In this document: piece after piece, positions 33,600-43,659 of the stretch | Layout: every line of letters begins with the position of its first letter | Numbering within the stretch: the first letter of the stretch is position 1 | From: Ischnura elegans | Lineage: Eukaryota; Arthropoda; Insecta; Odonata; Coenagrionidae | Length of the DNA: 64,000 nucleotides | Assembly (NCBI RefSeq): GCF_921293095.1 | Contig: NC_060257.1 | Span: 53,604,968 to 53,668,967 of the forward strand | Direction of reading: 5' to 3' | Notes under the pieces: generated by a model | Database searches by the model: none | What the model saw: the letters and a program-made list of their open reading frames with translations, nothing else | What the model was told of the DNA's origin: nothing | Made by a program: the position numbers and the translations under genes

Positions 33600-33950
33600 T
33601 ATGTAAGAGGTTTCTGTTAAAGTTCTTTCAATTGTGCCGTGGGAAGCTTCAGGAATGCGTTCAACAAGTTCACGGAGAGTGACCCTTCGATCTGTGAGCA
33701 GCTCACTGTTGATCTTCTAGACCATCCAAAACCGGCACAGGTCTTCCACTCCGTTCTTCATCGTGAACTTCCGTGCGACTCGCAGCAAAATCCCTGCACC
33801 ATTTGCGGACGTGTTGAACGGGCACTGTTCCCCATAAACTTCAGTCAGTTGCCGATGAATCTACTCGGGCGGTAACTTCCTTGCGTGGAGATGGCGGATT
33901 ACTGCTCGAACCTCACACTTCTTGGCGGGAACGGGGATCGACACTTCCAT
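33600..33950 (-). pseudogene. Mariner (SETMAR-like) transposase N-terminal relic
   Basis: Minus strand from ATG at 33950: MEVSIPVPAKKCEVRAVIRH, then a stop, HRQLTEVYGEQCP, a frameshifted stretch, then LLTDRRVTLRELVERIPEAS and GTIERTLTE. This is the paired helix-turn-helix DNA-binding region of mariner transposases annotated as SETMAR in insects. The catalytic DDD domain is absent. At least two stops and one frameshift make it dead. The plus-strand frame at 33639-33875 is a shadow. Confidence 0.8.
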
Positions 33951-34187
33951 TGTCGATGGTTGCTTAGCAACACAGTGAATCGCGGACGAGCGGACTCGAG
34001 AGTAGAGGAGCCACTGCGCACAGCACTGTTGTGGGATTTAGCCTAGCCCCTTCCCTCAACATTGTAGCTCAATGGGATCCTTACTTTCGGTACAACCCTT
34101 GTAACTTGGCACCCGTGCACGTGAATGGGTACAAAATACCTTTTTTCATGCGGTGCTCTGCAAAAAATCTCGTTTTTACCACTGCAT
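33951..34187. other. Unassigned sequence
   Basis: This may be the 5' end of the mariner copy plus flank. No terminal repeat was identified. 34180-34187 (CACTGCAT) is the left target duplication of the next element. Confidence 0.4.
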
Positions 34188-34447
34188 CAGGGATGCCAAC
34201 TAACGAAAAATATTGAGGTGGCCCAAACCGGGGATCTTGCCCCGGGAAATTTTATAAGTAGTGAGTTCTAAGTTTTTTAAGCATATTAGAAGAGTCACAT
34301 GATCAACATTAGAACCCTAAAAACTCGAATCTCGATATCTGGACACTCCGGGGAAAATCGACAAGCCTAACACTTTTTTTCCTCATATCCATTACGATTT
34401 TTGAGGGGGCTCGGGCCCCCTCAGGCCCCATGGAGTCGGCGCCACTG
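34188..34447 (-). mobile_element. hAT-type MITE, family I, copy 1
   Basis: This 260-bp element has ends CAGGGATGCC and GGCGCCACTG. It is flanked by an exact 8-bp duplication CACTGCAT (34180-34187 and 34448-34455). It is homologous, inverted, to 59962-60220, including GGGGGCTCGGGCCCCCTCA. No coding capacity. Confidence 0.9.
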
Positions 34448-34894
34448 CACTGCATGCGTGGGTCGCAGATGTGTGACAACTGGAATAGGCTCGCTAATCA
34501 GCTCTGATTCTTCGGCGGTGAAAGGTCGTTCTTTTCCTCCTTCCCTTGCGGCGTCTTCCTCCTGCGATCCCTTCTGCGTCGCCTGTCAAACCCACACTCC
34601 TGGCGACCGTGATTTCCCATCCATAAGGTGTCGTTCATCTCCACGTTCATCATGTCGCTCAACCTTCCGCGAAGTCTGTCCCTGTTCCCTCGTCTTCCTG
34701 CGGATCGATTTTTTTCTTTGTTTGTTTGAAATCGCGAGGGATACGGACGGAGAAATCGCTGAGGGCACAGAAAGGAAAACCTCACCTTCACCTCTGATCT
34801 GAGCCTCGGGAGTGACAAAGCAAGTAAATGGATTCGGAGTAAATTTAAGGAGAAAGGTCTAGCTGCAATGTAGGCAAAAGCTGAGGCCAATAAG
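34448..34894. other. GC-richer segment with overlapping open frames, unrecognised
   Basis: A minus-strand frame of 156 codons (34498-34968) and a plus-strand frame of 133 codons overlap here. The minus product is Arg/Lys-rich (DRRRRRDRRRKTPQGKEEKN). Base composition differs from the AT-rich surroundings. It could be an old retroelement ORF1 or an unrelated exon; I cannot identify it. Confidence 0.3.
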
Positions 34895-36440
34895 AGGATA
34901 TAAAAGACCCTACCGGAATGTTTGCAGATGATGCCGTTGTTTATAGAGTACAGTGAAGAGCGACGCATCCTTCAAAATGACTTAAATAAAATATCATCAT
35001 GGTTAATCTCCAACAAAATGGATGTGAATACCAGAAAATGCAGGGAAATTACATTCACGAGAAGGAGAGACAAGGAGAATCGATCATAAATCCTGCTCGA
35101 GGAAAATATTTCTAACCTTAACGACCTAAAATACTTGGGGGTTAATTTCAATTCTAAGCTTGATTGGGGAATGCATACTGATCAGGTGGTAGGGAAATCA
35201 TTTAAAACTCTGAATTGTATCACGAGGAATATTATTATTATTATTAAATAATTGGTTACAAGTCGACCATGAAAGTCGGGTGGTAACATAAAGTTATTAC
35301 ACAATAATATACATAAACCAAAATGCAAAACAAAATACTTAGTACCACAAAATTTTTGAAAAGCCCTAAAAAAAAACCATTTTTAAACAATAAATGTCCC
35401 CGAATGCGTAGCACCAAATCAGCAAAAATACAATACATATCAACATTTACACTGCCCTCAAAATCCATTTTTACACAATAATATGCTAAGACCAAAGAAA
35501 AGACAAGAAACACCAAATTAAAAAAATATACAATTACAAAGCCCTCAAGATTCAATTTTATCTATCCTTTTGGTAAATATAGAGGCGTGAGTTGGAAATG
35601 GCTCAGAAAAAATTTCTTCTGGTAAGCCATTCCAATCCTCTATCCCCCGATGTAATAAAAGAGTACAAATGAAACCAAAGAAGTGGCCTACATGACTATG
35701 GTTCGGCCTATACTAGAATATGCTACTTCGGTGTGGAATCCCCATTGTAAAAATGAATATTTTAAGCTTGAAAAAATTCAGCGAAGGGCAGCCAGGTACA
35801 CTCTAGGGAAACATAGAAGTGGGGAAGGTGTAACAGCTATGCTGAGGTGTTTGGGATGGAAACCTGTAAAAGTGGGAAGAAAGATAAATAGGCTATTCGG
35901 GGTGTACGAAGCCCTTACTAAAGAACGGGGCTGGAAATAAATCGGTCTAAAGCTGGACTCACCCTGCTACGTAGGAAGGAAAGATCATAAATTACAAATT
36001 AAGTTAAAAAACAGAAAACAGATATTTTGAAAAAATCCTTCCTACACAGAGGAATTAAGGAAATGGAACGACCTACATGAAGTTATTTTTAAGAACTTCC
36101 CCGCAAATGCGAAATATTTTAGGAATAAGGGTCCATAATTTGTTGGTTGATGGCATAATGGTTTATTAGAGAGCGTGTGAAGTGGGGTTAGTTGGACCAA
36201 TGTTCATTTGTTAGTTGTGTGATATTAGAATTAATGTATTTTATGGAGTGTTTGGAATAGGGTTATTGGGGACATCCATTGTTAGTTGTATGATATAAGA
36301 ATAGTGTATTGTTCTTTTACTGTAAGTGTCTTTGCTGTTTCTTGCTTTGTTATTAGATTGATGTATTTGTTATTGATATGTGTAACTCTAATGCTGCCGC
36401 CAGGAAATTGACTACTTGCAGCAATATGTAAATATAATAA
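34895..36440 (+). mobile_element. CR1/Jockey-like LINE, reverse transcriptase and 3' end, split by a nested LINE
   Basis: On the + strand EDIKDPTGMFADDAVVYR carries the FADD active-site box of reverse transcriptase (34921-34932). DLKYLGVNFNSKLDWG follows near 35123. After a nested insertion the frame resumes with MVRPILEYATSVWNPH and KIQRRAARYTLGKHR (35683-35940). The end of the coding part is HRGIKEWNDLHEVIF near 36045. A non-coding 3' part runs to an AT-rich tail near 36440. Stops and frameshifts show it is dead. The 85-codon frame at 35683-35940 is part of this relic. Confidence 0.85.
35229..35672 (-). mobile_element. Nested LINE 3' end inside the LINE at 34895-36440
   Basis: An ATT repeat tail (35229-35246) marks the 3' end on the minus strand. 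About 35560-35665 encodes HRGIEDWNGLPEEIFSEPF and KRIDKIES, then a stop: the C-terminus of a related LINE. The 3' untranslated part lies between. The right boundary is approximate, set where the host LINE frame resumes. The 99-codon minus frame at 35256-35555 is untranslated-region shadow. Confidence 0.75.
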
Positions 36441-36734
36441 GAATAATGGACAAAGTAGATGATGGTGTGATTCGTTGTCTAGGGCGTGACTTCATGGAAT
36501 CGACTTAGGAAAATTGATTGAAAAAATATTTATAATTTCACATGAATTAATTATAGTACGGCGTTGGATTCGGCGTACTTTAATAAATTTATGTGAAATT
36601 TCAAAGTTTTTTACTTTAATCAGATGATAGTGGCCAAAATACCCTGATTTTTCTAATAAAAATGGTCATCGATGCAAGCCAAACTAAATTTATTAGCTTT
36701 CGAATTGGCAGGAGTGCTCTCTTGAACGAGTTTT

Positions 36735-36905
36735 CACATTATAAGTAAGTTACTAACGGAAGAATTTGATTTGAAATATTTTGGAGTTATTTTAAGCAAC
36801 GGTTTTCAATGGGGACCTCATACCGAAAAGACAACAACCAAAGATTTTTGAGCATTGCATTTTTTTGTTAAGAACCCCATGAAAGTGCTGCGGCTATACT
36901 AAACA
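36735..36905 (+). mobile_element. LINE reverse-transcriptase fragment
   Basis: The + strand reads LTEEFDLKYFGVILSNGFQW followed by GPHTEKTTTK, the segment after the active-site box in CR1/Jockey-like reverse transcriptases. It probably continues at 37045 after a nested insertion. Confidence 0.6.
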
Positions 36906-36908
36906 TAA

Positions 36909-37040
36909 ACATGTAGTACATGTACATAATACCCGGCAAGCCGCCTCAATAGGCTTGTGGCGGGGGCTGTTAGGACACCAGCCGCTTACACATGAAAAGG
37001 AAATGCTGTGTCGAAGTTCGGCCTTGCTTTTATTTAGCTC
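36909..37040 (-). mobile_element. LINE 3' end fragment
   Basis: This matches the 3' ends at 823 and 32102: CCGGCAAGCCGCCT, GTTAGGACACCAGCCG, CTTACACATGAAAAGG. It interrupts the LINE relic on the other strand. Confidence 0.7.
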
Positions 37041-37044
37041 TTTC

Positions 37045-37440
37045 ATTGTTCGGGTGGATAATGAACTCCCATACTAAAGACTTTGCTTACAAAATATTTG
37101 TTAGGTCTATCTTATGATACAGTTTAGAATGCTCATATTAAAGGAGATATCAAGCTACTGACAAAGTTCAGCGTTATGCTGCAAGAATTACAGTGGGAAA
37201 TTTAAAGAGAAAGTCAAATGTTACGGAGAGGTTGATAATGTTTGGCCGGAGGTCATTAGAGTTAAGGGGGAAGAGAGTGCACATTAAGTGTATCCACAAA
37301 GCATACATTGCTGTACAAGCCTAGAGGGATCTATAAAATGGCTTAAAAGCAATTAGTTAACAGACAAGGATAGATCAATATTGAACGGGGTGGAGAAGCC
37401 AAGGGGTACAAGTAATATATTTTCCAATCAGAGTTGGGAT
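37045..37440 (+). mobile_element. LINE reverse-transcriptase C-terminal relic
   Basis: The + strand reads KDFAYKIFVRSIL, a stop, then DKVQRYAARITVGNLKRKSN and SLELRGKRVHIKCIHKAYIA. This is the thumb/connection region of the same LINE type, with several stops. Confidence 0.7.
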
Positions 37441-39079
37441 CATTAATTAGGTAAAGAAAACAAACGAGATCGAGTATTAGTTATTCTGTAGTGTTTTTGA
37501 TTTTCCACTCGATGTATGCAAAGAACAGAGATTGACTCGTATCCTTTGACTACCAAGTTTTTTGTATATTTAAAAAAATCAAATTCTGCACCTAACTCTG
37601 TTTAGAAAGAAAATCACTAGTACCGCTTGGCCTCTATTGTAAGATAGAGCTTCCGAAGCAGCTTTCATAGACGCTAAAATTTTTCTTTCTTACATCGAGG
37701 GACAGGAAAATGGAAAAGTTTACCCGAGGATATGTAGGAGCCCTTCCTAATTAATACTCGGATATTTATGAAGAGGTTAAAAGAAGTTAGAGGAATTTTT
37801 TTCTGTATTTCGTATTTTACATATTTTTACACGATTTTACATAACTTGCTGTCAGTGCATTTCATCAACGTAATCTTTCCATTGACTTTTAACCCACTTC
37901 CCATTGTCATGTCGGCTTGATATTTTACTCTCTTTCTTGCTTCCGATGACAACATGGACATACCCAGCGGGGGTAGGGGGACAACTGCTTTCCCTAGAAG
38001 CGAAAATAAATTTCGTCCAAAACAAAAGGTATACACAAATATTCCTTTTGAAGAAAATTGATATTAGTATAAGACATGGAACTAAATTAATATCATTATT
38101 CTTTCAAGCAAATAATTATAAAAACTTATAAATTGCTGTCGTATTTTCCTTACATTTTGCTTTCATTAGCCTTTTCTGTGCAAAGAAGTTACAACTTGAT
38201 CGACCACGGCTAAAAACATTCAAAACAGTGTTTTAATAGGCTAACCTCCTTCCCCCCTAGCTTTGATTCTAGATACGCCCATGAATGACAATACAGTATT
38301 CAATAGTCAGAAATTTGGTTCCATTGAGCTCTAATTATACTAAACTTCCATATTAAAAAATAGTTTCAAGTTTTTTCAAAAGATGAGACGTCAGTTATGA
38401 ATTTTTTTTGGCAGAAATGTCTTTAATAGCCCATGTTTTAACGATCAGACTATTCACTCTAAAGTGTAGAAAATAAAATAAAAATAAAAAAGTAAAAAAT
38501 ACGCTTTTTCCAGAGACCGTATATAATTAACTACAATGTAATCTTCTTATCACTCGAAGAATAAAGCCTGGGTTCTGATTAGGTTTAAATATTAACATTC
38601 TGTAGCAATCCGTCCTCATATCAGGCTCTTATTTACCCATTCCTGATTATCCAAATCAGTTCCCACTTATAATTCTTCAAGTGATGAAAAGCTTATTCTT
38701 TTAATTTTTAATGCATTTTATACTGTTTTGGACAAAGCGTATTTTTAAAATCTTTTTTGCATAATAATTTTACTGTGTCTTAAATTATCACCTAACAATT
38801 ATGTTGAAACCATATGGCTTCAACGAGATACCGGTGCTATTAGTTCAATCCGTGTGCGCTCAAAAAGATCCTTGCTAAGAAATGTTTGAAGTAAATAAAA
38901 AATTTCCCAACGTAATTTTAGGGCGCTGAACTCGAATCCAAGGTTTGTTAACGTTCATGAAATTCTTTTTCTAACGCGGTGCTTGCTTAATCACGGCATC
39001 CGTGGAAGAAAATTAAGTAATTGTGGTACCCTAACTGCTTTCCTCAGAAAGCTCAGGTAGAGATCCCGTAACATCAGGA
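37441..39079. other. Unassigned AT-rich sequence
   Basis: 38440-38770 weakly matches 25160-25700 (old repeat). Otherwise no gene or element is identified. Confidence 0.35.
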
Positions 39080-39145
39080 GAACTCCTCTGGAATTCGAAC
39101 CTGGACCGCAATGATGGGAAGCCAACACTGTAGTAACCCAATCTC
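39080..39145 (-). mobile_element. tRNA-derived SINE head
   Basis: The minus strand carries TTACTACAGTGTTGGC (A-box type), then GGTTCGAATTCC (B-box GGTTCGAATCC with one inserted T), in tRNA-like spacing. The SINE body probably continues leftward. Its boundary is unclear. Confidence 0.5.
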
Positions 39146-39412
39146 ATTCTCATGACCTTGGAATCGCTTAAGGCTATCTCGAATGAGCCTTCCGGCTCTA
39201 TAAATATCTTACCTCGTGTATGTGAGCAGCGATATTGTTACCGCTTAAGGGATCTGCTCGTTCATTGAATAGGCCGCATGTTAGTTGCTGGAACACGTCT
39301 CCAATTAGGGCCACCCGACACGAAGGGGAGATCCAGGCAAGGGGCGGAGTGCGGGTAGGAAGAATAAGTGGTTAATTCACAAATCGCTAATAGATGGCGT
39401 CACGATACGCGT

Positions 39413-39487
39413 AGGGCCAGAGTCCTCTAGATTGCTCTCTCTACACTACTCTCTCATTATTATATGGCAATATAGAGGACTCTGCGT
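39413..39487. repeat. Short hairpin
   Basis: AGAGTCCTCTAGA and TATAGAGGACTCTG are inverse around about 45 bp. Confidence 0.45.
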
Positions 39488-39500
39488 AGGGTGGCTCAGC

Positions 39501-39710
39501 CTCAGAGTAAGGATTGGGGTAGAGGGCGCTTTCAGGCTGCGCAGTAGCAGATTCTTGTAGTCAACATGGTTACCACGTGATCGTGGGAAGTAGTGCGGGA
39601 ATCCCCTGTGGGAAGAATTGTGGGAAGTGTGGGATGTATATGCTGTATATGCGGGATCTTGACTACATGCGCAGTAGCCAAAGCGCACTCTCCCCCATCC
39701 TTACTCTGAG
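39501..39710. mobile_element. 210-bp MITE with 8-bp duplication
   Basis: The ends are CTCAGAGTAAGGATTGGGG and its near inverse; the arms also share GCGCAGTAGC. An exact 8-bp duplication GGCTCAGC flanks it (39493-39500 and 39711-39718). The 8-bp duplication fits hAT or P superfamilies, but the terminus is atypical for hAT. Confidence 0.8.
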
Positions 39711-39718
39711 GGCTCAGC

Positions 39719-41160
39719 TCATTGTTTTGGCCACGCAGTAACAGTTGAAGCAAAACAATACAGACGCGAGTTTGTCGTTAAAGTGAATTGGAACGATTTT
39801 TGCTGTTTTTTTTTTACGATTTTCGCTTAGGTTTATACGTATTTTTTTTGCTCTAATTGCCTAACGATTAATCACACATTCTATTTATTCGTATGCACGT
39901 TTATTTAGTTTTCATTTGTGACTATAGTTTTCCACAAACCGCCAAATATATTGGAAAGTTTTATGCATCTTTCTAATGTTGTGGTTCCGGGCAAGATGGA
40001 TATGGGCTAAATGGATGTGGGCAAAATGGATAGCTACTCGTTTCGGAGTAGAAACACAATATTGATGTGACTATACCTTATATAACATGGACAAACAGGT
40101 GTGAAGAGTAGCACAACCACCGCCATCAATAGTTTTATCCATCAAAAGTTAAAGCCAACTCGGATTAGTGAGCAGTTCACAAAGAGTCCACTGAACACTG
40201 TTATTTTCTTCTGAAATGCAGCCGATTGCTGTTTTCTTACGATTTTCGCTAAGGTTTTCACATATTTTTTGCAACAATTGTCTTTAAGGCAAACGGAAGG
40301 ACGGTCAACTATAGTACCTTCGGCGATATTCAAATAAATTAAGAAGTGTTTATATCAATTTTATTTTTTCTTTTAGGGTTAATTTAGGACTAGATATTGT
40401 TTAATCTTTTTCATTATTTTACAACGAAATACGCGTTCTAAAAATTCCGCAAAAGCCATTTTATTAATTTACATCAATGTTGTCAACTTATTAGGGAAGA
40501 TGAATGCTATAGGCGTAGTAGTTTTCCCTAGGTTGAGTTACAAAGTTCATGAAGTTGATGAAACGGCTATTTTTACGGTGCGCGGAGTCATTTATAGCTC
40601 TGGCGTGTGCACAATTTTGAATTTTTTCATAAAACAAAAAAATTCGGAGTTGAGAATATAATTTCATTTGAAATTACGTATTATTTTTTGCTATGGAATG
40701 CACTGAAGCCCAGACATAAATTTGCTAAGACAGGGGCGCATTATTTTGACGCCGACAGTAAGGTGATAGCCGGTGAATTCACTTCGTGGAAGTTATACTT
40801 AGCAATAATAAAAGTCACTTTGTATTTTACTGGTGTTTGTAATATGCATGCACAAATACAGTTTCTTCAGGCTTTAGAGTTGTTATAAAAGTCTCTTTGT
40901 GCTTTATAGTTTTACTTACTTTACAGTTGTATTTAAAGCTACTTTGTACTTTACTTTTGTGCTTGATAATGACGTCGAAACCAGTTTCCGATTATAACCA
41001 GTGAGGAAAGTACAAAGAAATTTTAATTTTACTTTATTTGTTACGCTTCGACTCATTCAAAGCGTGTGCCTGCAAGTCTTTATTAATTTATTAACATATT
41101 AAAAGTAATGTATGATTTAACATTGTAAAATGTTCTCGGGATCGCTACCGGGTCAGGAAC
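39719..41160. other. Unassigned AT-rich sequence
   Basis: TTGATAATGACGTCGAAACC near 40963 resembles a decayed hammerhead-like end on the + strand. No gene recognised. Confidence 0.35.
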
Positions 41161-41211
41161 TGCATAACTGCCGACGTTTCGATGTCCGACTCGGCCATCG
41201 TCCTAAGGGCT
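41161..41211 (-). ncRNA. Hammerhead-like motif, one core substitution
   Basis: The minus strand has CTTAGGA (consensus CUGANGA, one mismatch) followed by a long hairpin, CGATGGCCGAGTCGGACATC. GAAAC-GTC then matches the second box and cleavage triplet. Stem I can form only about 3 bp (GCC/GGC). This resembles the ends of Penelope-like elements. Activity is doubtful. Confidence 0.5.
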
Positions 41212-41379
41212 GTGAGTGTCGAGTGAGATTTTTCCTTGATTATATGCAGTCACTTTAGTGGTCTAGTGACTGCTGATTGGCTGTCATCAGCGGCGCGCTC
41301 TGATTGGCTGGCGTGTTGGTGATGATTTTGCATAGCCATATTGATTTTTTTAGAACTGGTTTCCACGTGTTGCTCAATG

Positions 41380-41677
41380 CAGGGGCGCAGCTAAGAATTA
41401 AGGCTAGGGTGGGTTTTGGGCGCAACAATATGGTATGGGGGTATTGCATACCCACCAGGTAAAGCAGGAGTTGCGGGGGCCCTCCTCCAGAAAATTTTTA
41501 AGAATAATGGTTAAAAATGGCGTGTTTTTTGGCTTTCTCAGAGATATTTGATTAATCCTAACACTATGCTATAAGTAATACTGATCCAATTAAGTAAAAT
41601 GGATTAAACTTAACAATTTCTCTGAGTTCTTGGGGGGGGGGGTTTATCCCCCAAAACCCCCCCTCGCTGCGCCACTG
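41380..41677 (-). mobile_element. hAT-type MITE, family J, copy 1
   Basis: This 298-bp element has ends CAGGGGCGCAGC and GCTGCGCCACTG. The flanking octamers GCTCAATG (41372-41379) and ACTCAATG (41678-41685) match at 7 of 8 positions. It is homologous, inverted, to 50680-50986 and 51389-51692. Confidence 0.85.
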
Positions 41678-41819
41678 ACTCAATGCATATCCAGAATATC
41701 TATTGAGCGTGCTTTTGGCCACTCAAATTTCAATTGACTCTTTCATAAGTCGATCCCAAAAACCATTGGGTCGGCAGAGCATCTTGCTGTTTTCGAACTC
41801 AACTGTATTTTTTGCATTC

Positions 41820-42142
41820 CCACTGTCCCTCTCACTGGGATTTTTCTTCCTCATAGGAAAATCTCCCCGGGATGGTGGTAGAGAAATTGCGTATGCTTGG
41901 TTTCGCTAGGTAGGGCCCCCTTCGCTTCTATAGCGCTGGGGTGTTTTATCCCTGTTCCCCTCCCTTCCATTCCCTTCCTTTCCCTGAAGGCGTCGGCGGG
42001 CTCCGATCGCGACGGCGCCTCTATCCTTTTTCCTTCCCATCCAGCCCCTCCCCGGGTGATCGGGCGTATAAGGCTCGGCCTTGGGTTCCCGGCCCCGGTG
42101 GTTGTATCCTCGAAGAGCTCCCCTTGAGCTCTCATGGTTCTT
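41820..42142 (+). mobile_element. SINE-like GC-rich retroposon (family C), copy 3
   Basis: This 323-bp copy is flanked by a perfect 16-bp duplication TGTATTTTTTGCATTC (41804-41819 and 42143-42158). The body matches the other three copies. The 101-107-codon frames on both strands here are shadows. Confidence 0.9.
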
Positions 42143-42158
42143 TGTATTTTTTGCATTC

Positions 42159-42398
42159 TCTACGGAAAATCGTATACATTTCCTTCCTCGTAGCAATTTT
42201 TTTCCTTTCCGTAGAAACATTAAATTGTGGCCTCACTAGTAGTAGGACCCGCCCGCCTCTGTGACGGTGCGGGATTCATCTTCCCCAGTGGCGGATGCAG
42301 ATGGGGATCGGAGGGGGCGCGTCCCTCCCTAGCAGGGCCACCCATAATGCCAAAAATTGCAGGACCACAATTGTAACTTTTTTATATCATAAGTTGGT
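42159..42398. other. Unassigned sequence, possible hAT-type end
   Basis: CAGTGGCGGATGCAGATGGG at 42286 looks like a hAT-type MITE terminus, but no matching right end was found. Confidence 0.35.
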
Positions 42399-42413
42399 AT
42401 TGTCTTGAATATG

Positions 42414-43253
42414 ATCTAACGATTTGATCGTTGGATCATTCTTCCTCATAGAATGATTCTCTAAAGTCGTTAGAACATTAATAGCTTTGCTTGGTTTCGC
42501 TGTTAAGACCGTATCACACTAGCGACTGCGACCGCCGCTGCGACCGCGACTGCGGCTGCGACTGGCCCGTCGACCAATTAGAGCGAGGCAGCCGACGCTG
42601 TGACGTGACGACGACCGAGCCGACCGGCTATTCTTCTGAGTCGCAGTCGCAGTCGCAGCCAATGCGGCAGACCTATTTGTTTTGGTTACCGTAGCGAGGG
42701 AAGTTCAAGAAGGTTGTGAGATAACGCTGAGATAATTTCGGATTTTTAAAGTGATGATGGAAGCCCAGCATATTAGATATTGGACCCGAGTACACAGGCA
42801 ACTAATAATGAAGTACGTGTTAATATATTTTAGGAACAATTTCAACAATTACTGCTCTCTATCCATTCTTTGGGCTTTCGTAAACAAACAAGCGACAAGC
42901 AGAAACGTTCATACGTGCGCATGCGCGACCGTGGCGTCGGCCGCAATGTGTGATGGGGTGCAGTCGCAGCCGCGGCCGAAATCGCGGTCGCAGCGGCGGT
43001 CGCAGTCGCTAGTGTGATACGGCCTTTAGTAGGGCCCTCTTCGCTTCTATAGCGCTTAGGTGTTTTCCCCGTCCCATTCCTTCCGCTCCTTTCCTTTCCC
43101 AGAGGCGTCGTCGGGCTCCTATCGCGGCGGCGCCTCTTTCCTTTTTCCTTCCTCACCTCCCCCTCCCCGGGTGATCGGGCGTGTAAGCCACGGGCTTTGT
43201 TCCCGGCCCCGGTGTCTTGTATCCTTGGAGGGCTCCCCTTGAGCCCTCAATCC
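42414..43253 (+). mobile_element. SINE-like retroposon (family C), copy 4, interrupted
   Basis: It is flanked by a perfect 15-bp duplication ATTGTCTTGAATATG (42399-42413 and 43254-43268). Removing the nested Harbinger-type MITE (42506-43025 plus one TTA) leaves about 317 bp that match the other copies. Insertion order is therefore SINE first, MITE second. Confidence 0.9.
42506..43025. mobile_element. PIF/Harbinger-type MITE, 520 bp
   Basis: The ends AGACCGTATCACACTAGCGA and its near inverse are flanked by a TTA duplication (42503-42505 and 43026-43028). The subterminal arms are made of repeated CGACTG/CGACCG hexamers. The central frame (MMEAQHIRYWTRVHRQ) may be a vestige of a parental gene but is not identified. 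Confidence 0.85.
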
Positions 43254-43655
43254 ATTGTCTTGAATATGTGTATGATCACTTTAATTAAAAATTTCTGAAG
43301 CTCTACGTGTGACTTGTTATTTTTTATTACGATAAAAGTATAGGTGACTCAAGATATCTTTTGCGCCACCCCCCTTGAGTTTTCTCTGTATTCGCTACTG
43401 CTCTTCCCTACCCTTCCAATTATTCCCTCGAGGCTCGATATTCTTTAGATAGTATACCCTTGAAAACAGTAACCTTTTTCGCAAAAAAAATTACCTCAGT
43501 TTTTTTTAGCGATAAAAATTTTGTGTACGAGCAGGTGTCTAATACGAGTCTTATATTATAATAATTGACACAATAAGAGATAAAATAATATTTATATCAA
43601 TAACCTAGTCCTGCGGACTCCAGGCTCAACATCTATTAAAGTTATGACATACCAC
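43254..43655. other. Unassigned sequence
   Basis: 43254-43268 is the right SINE duplication. Nothing else recognised. Confidence 0.4.
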
Positions 43656-43659
43656 CACC

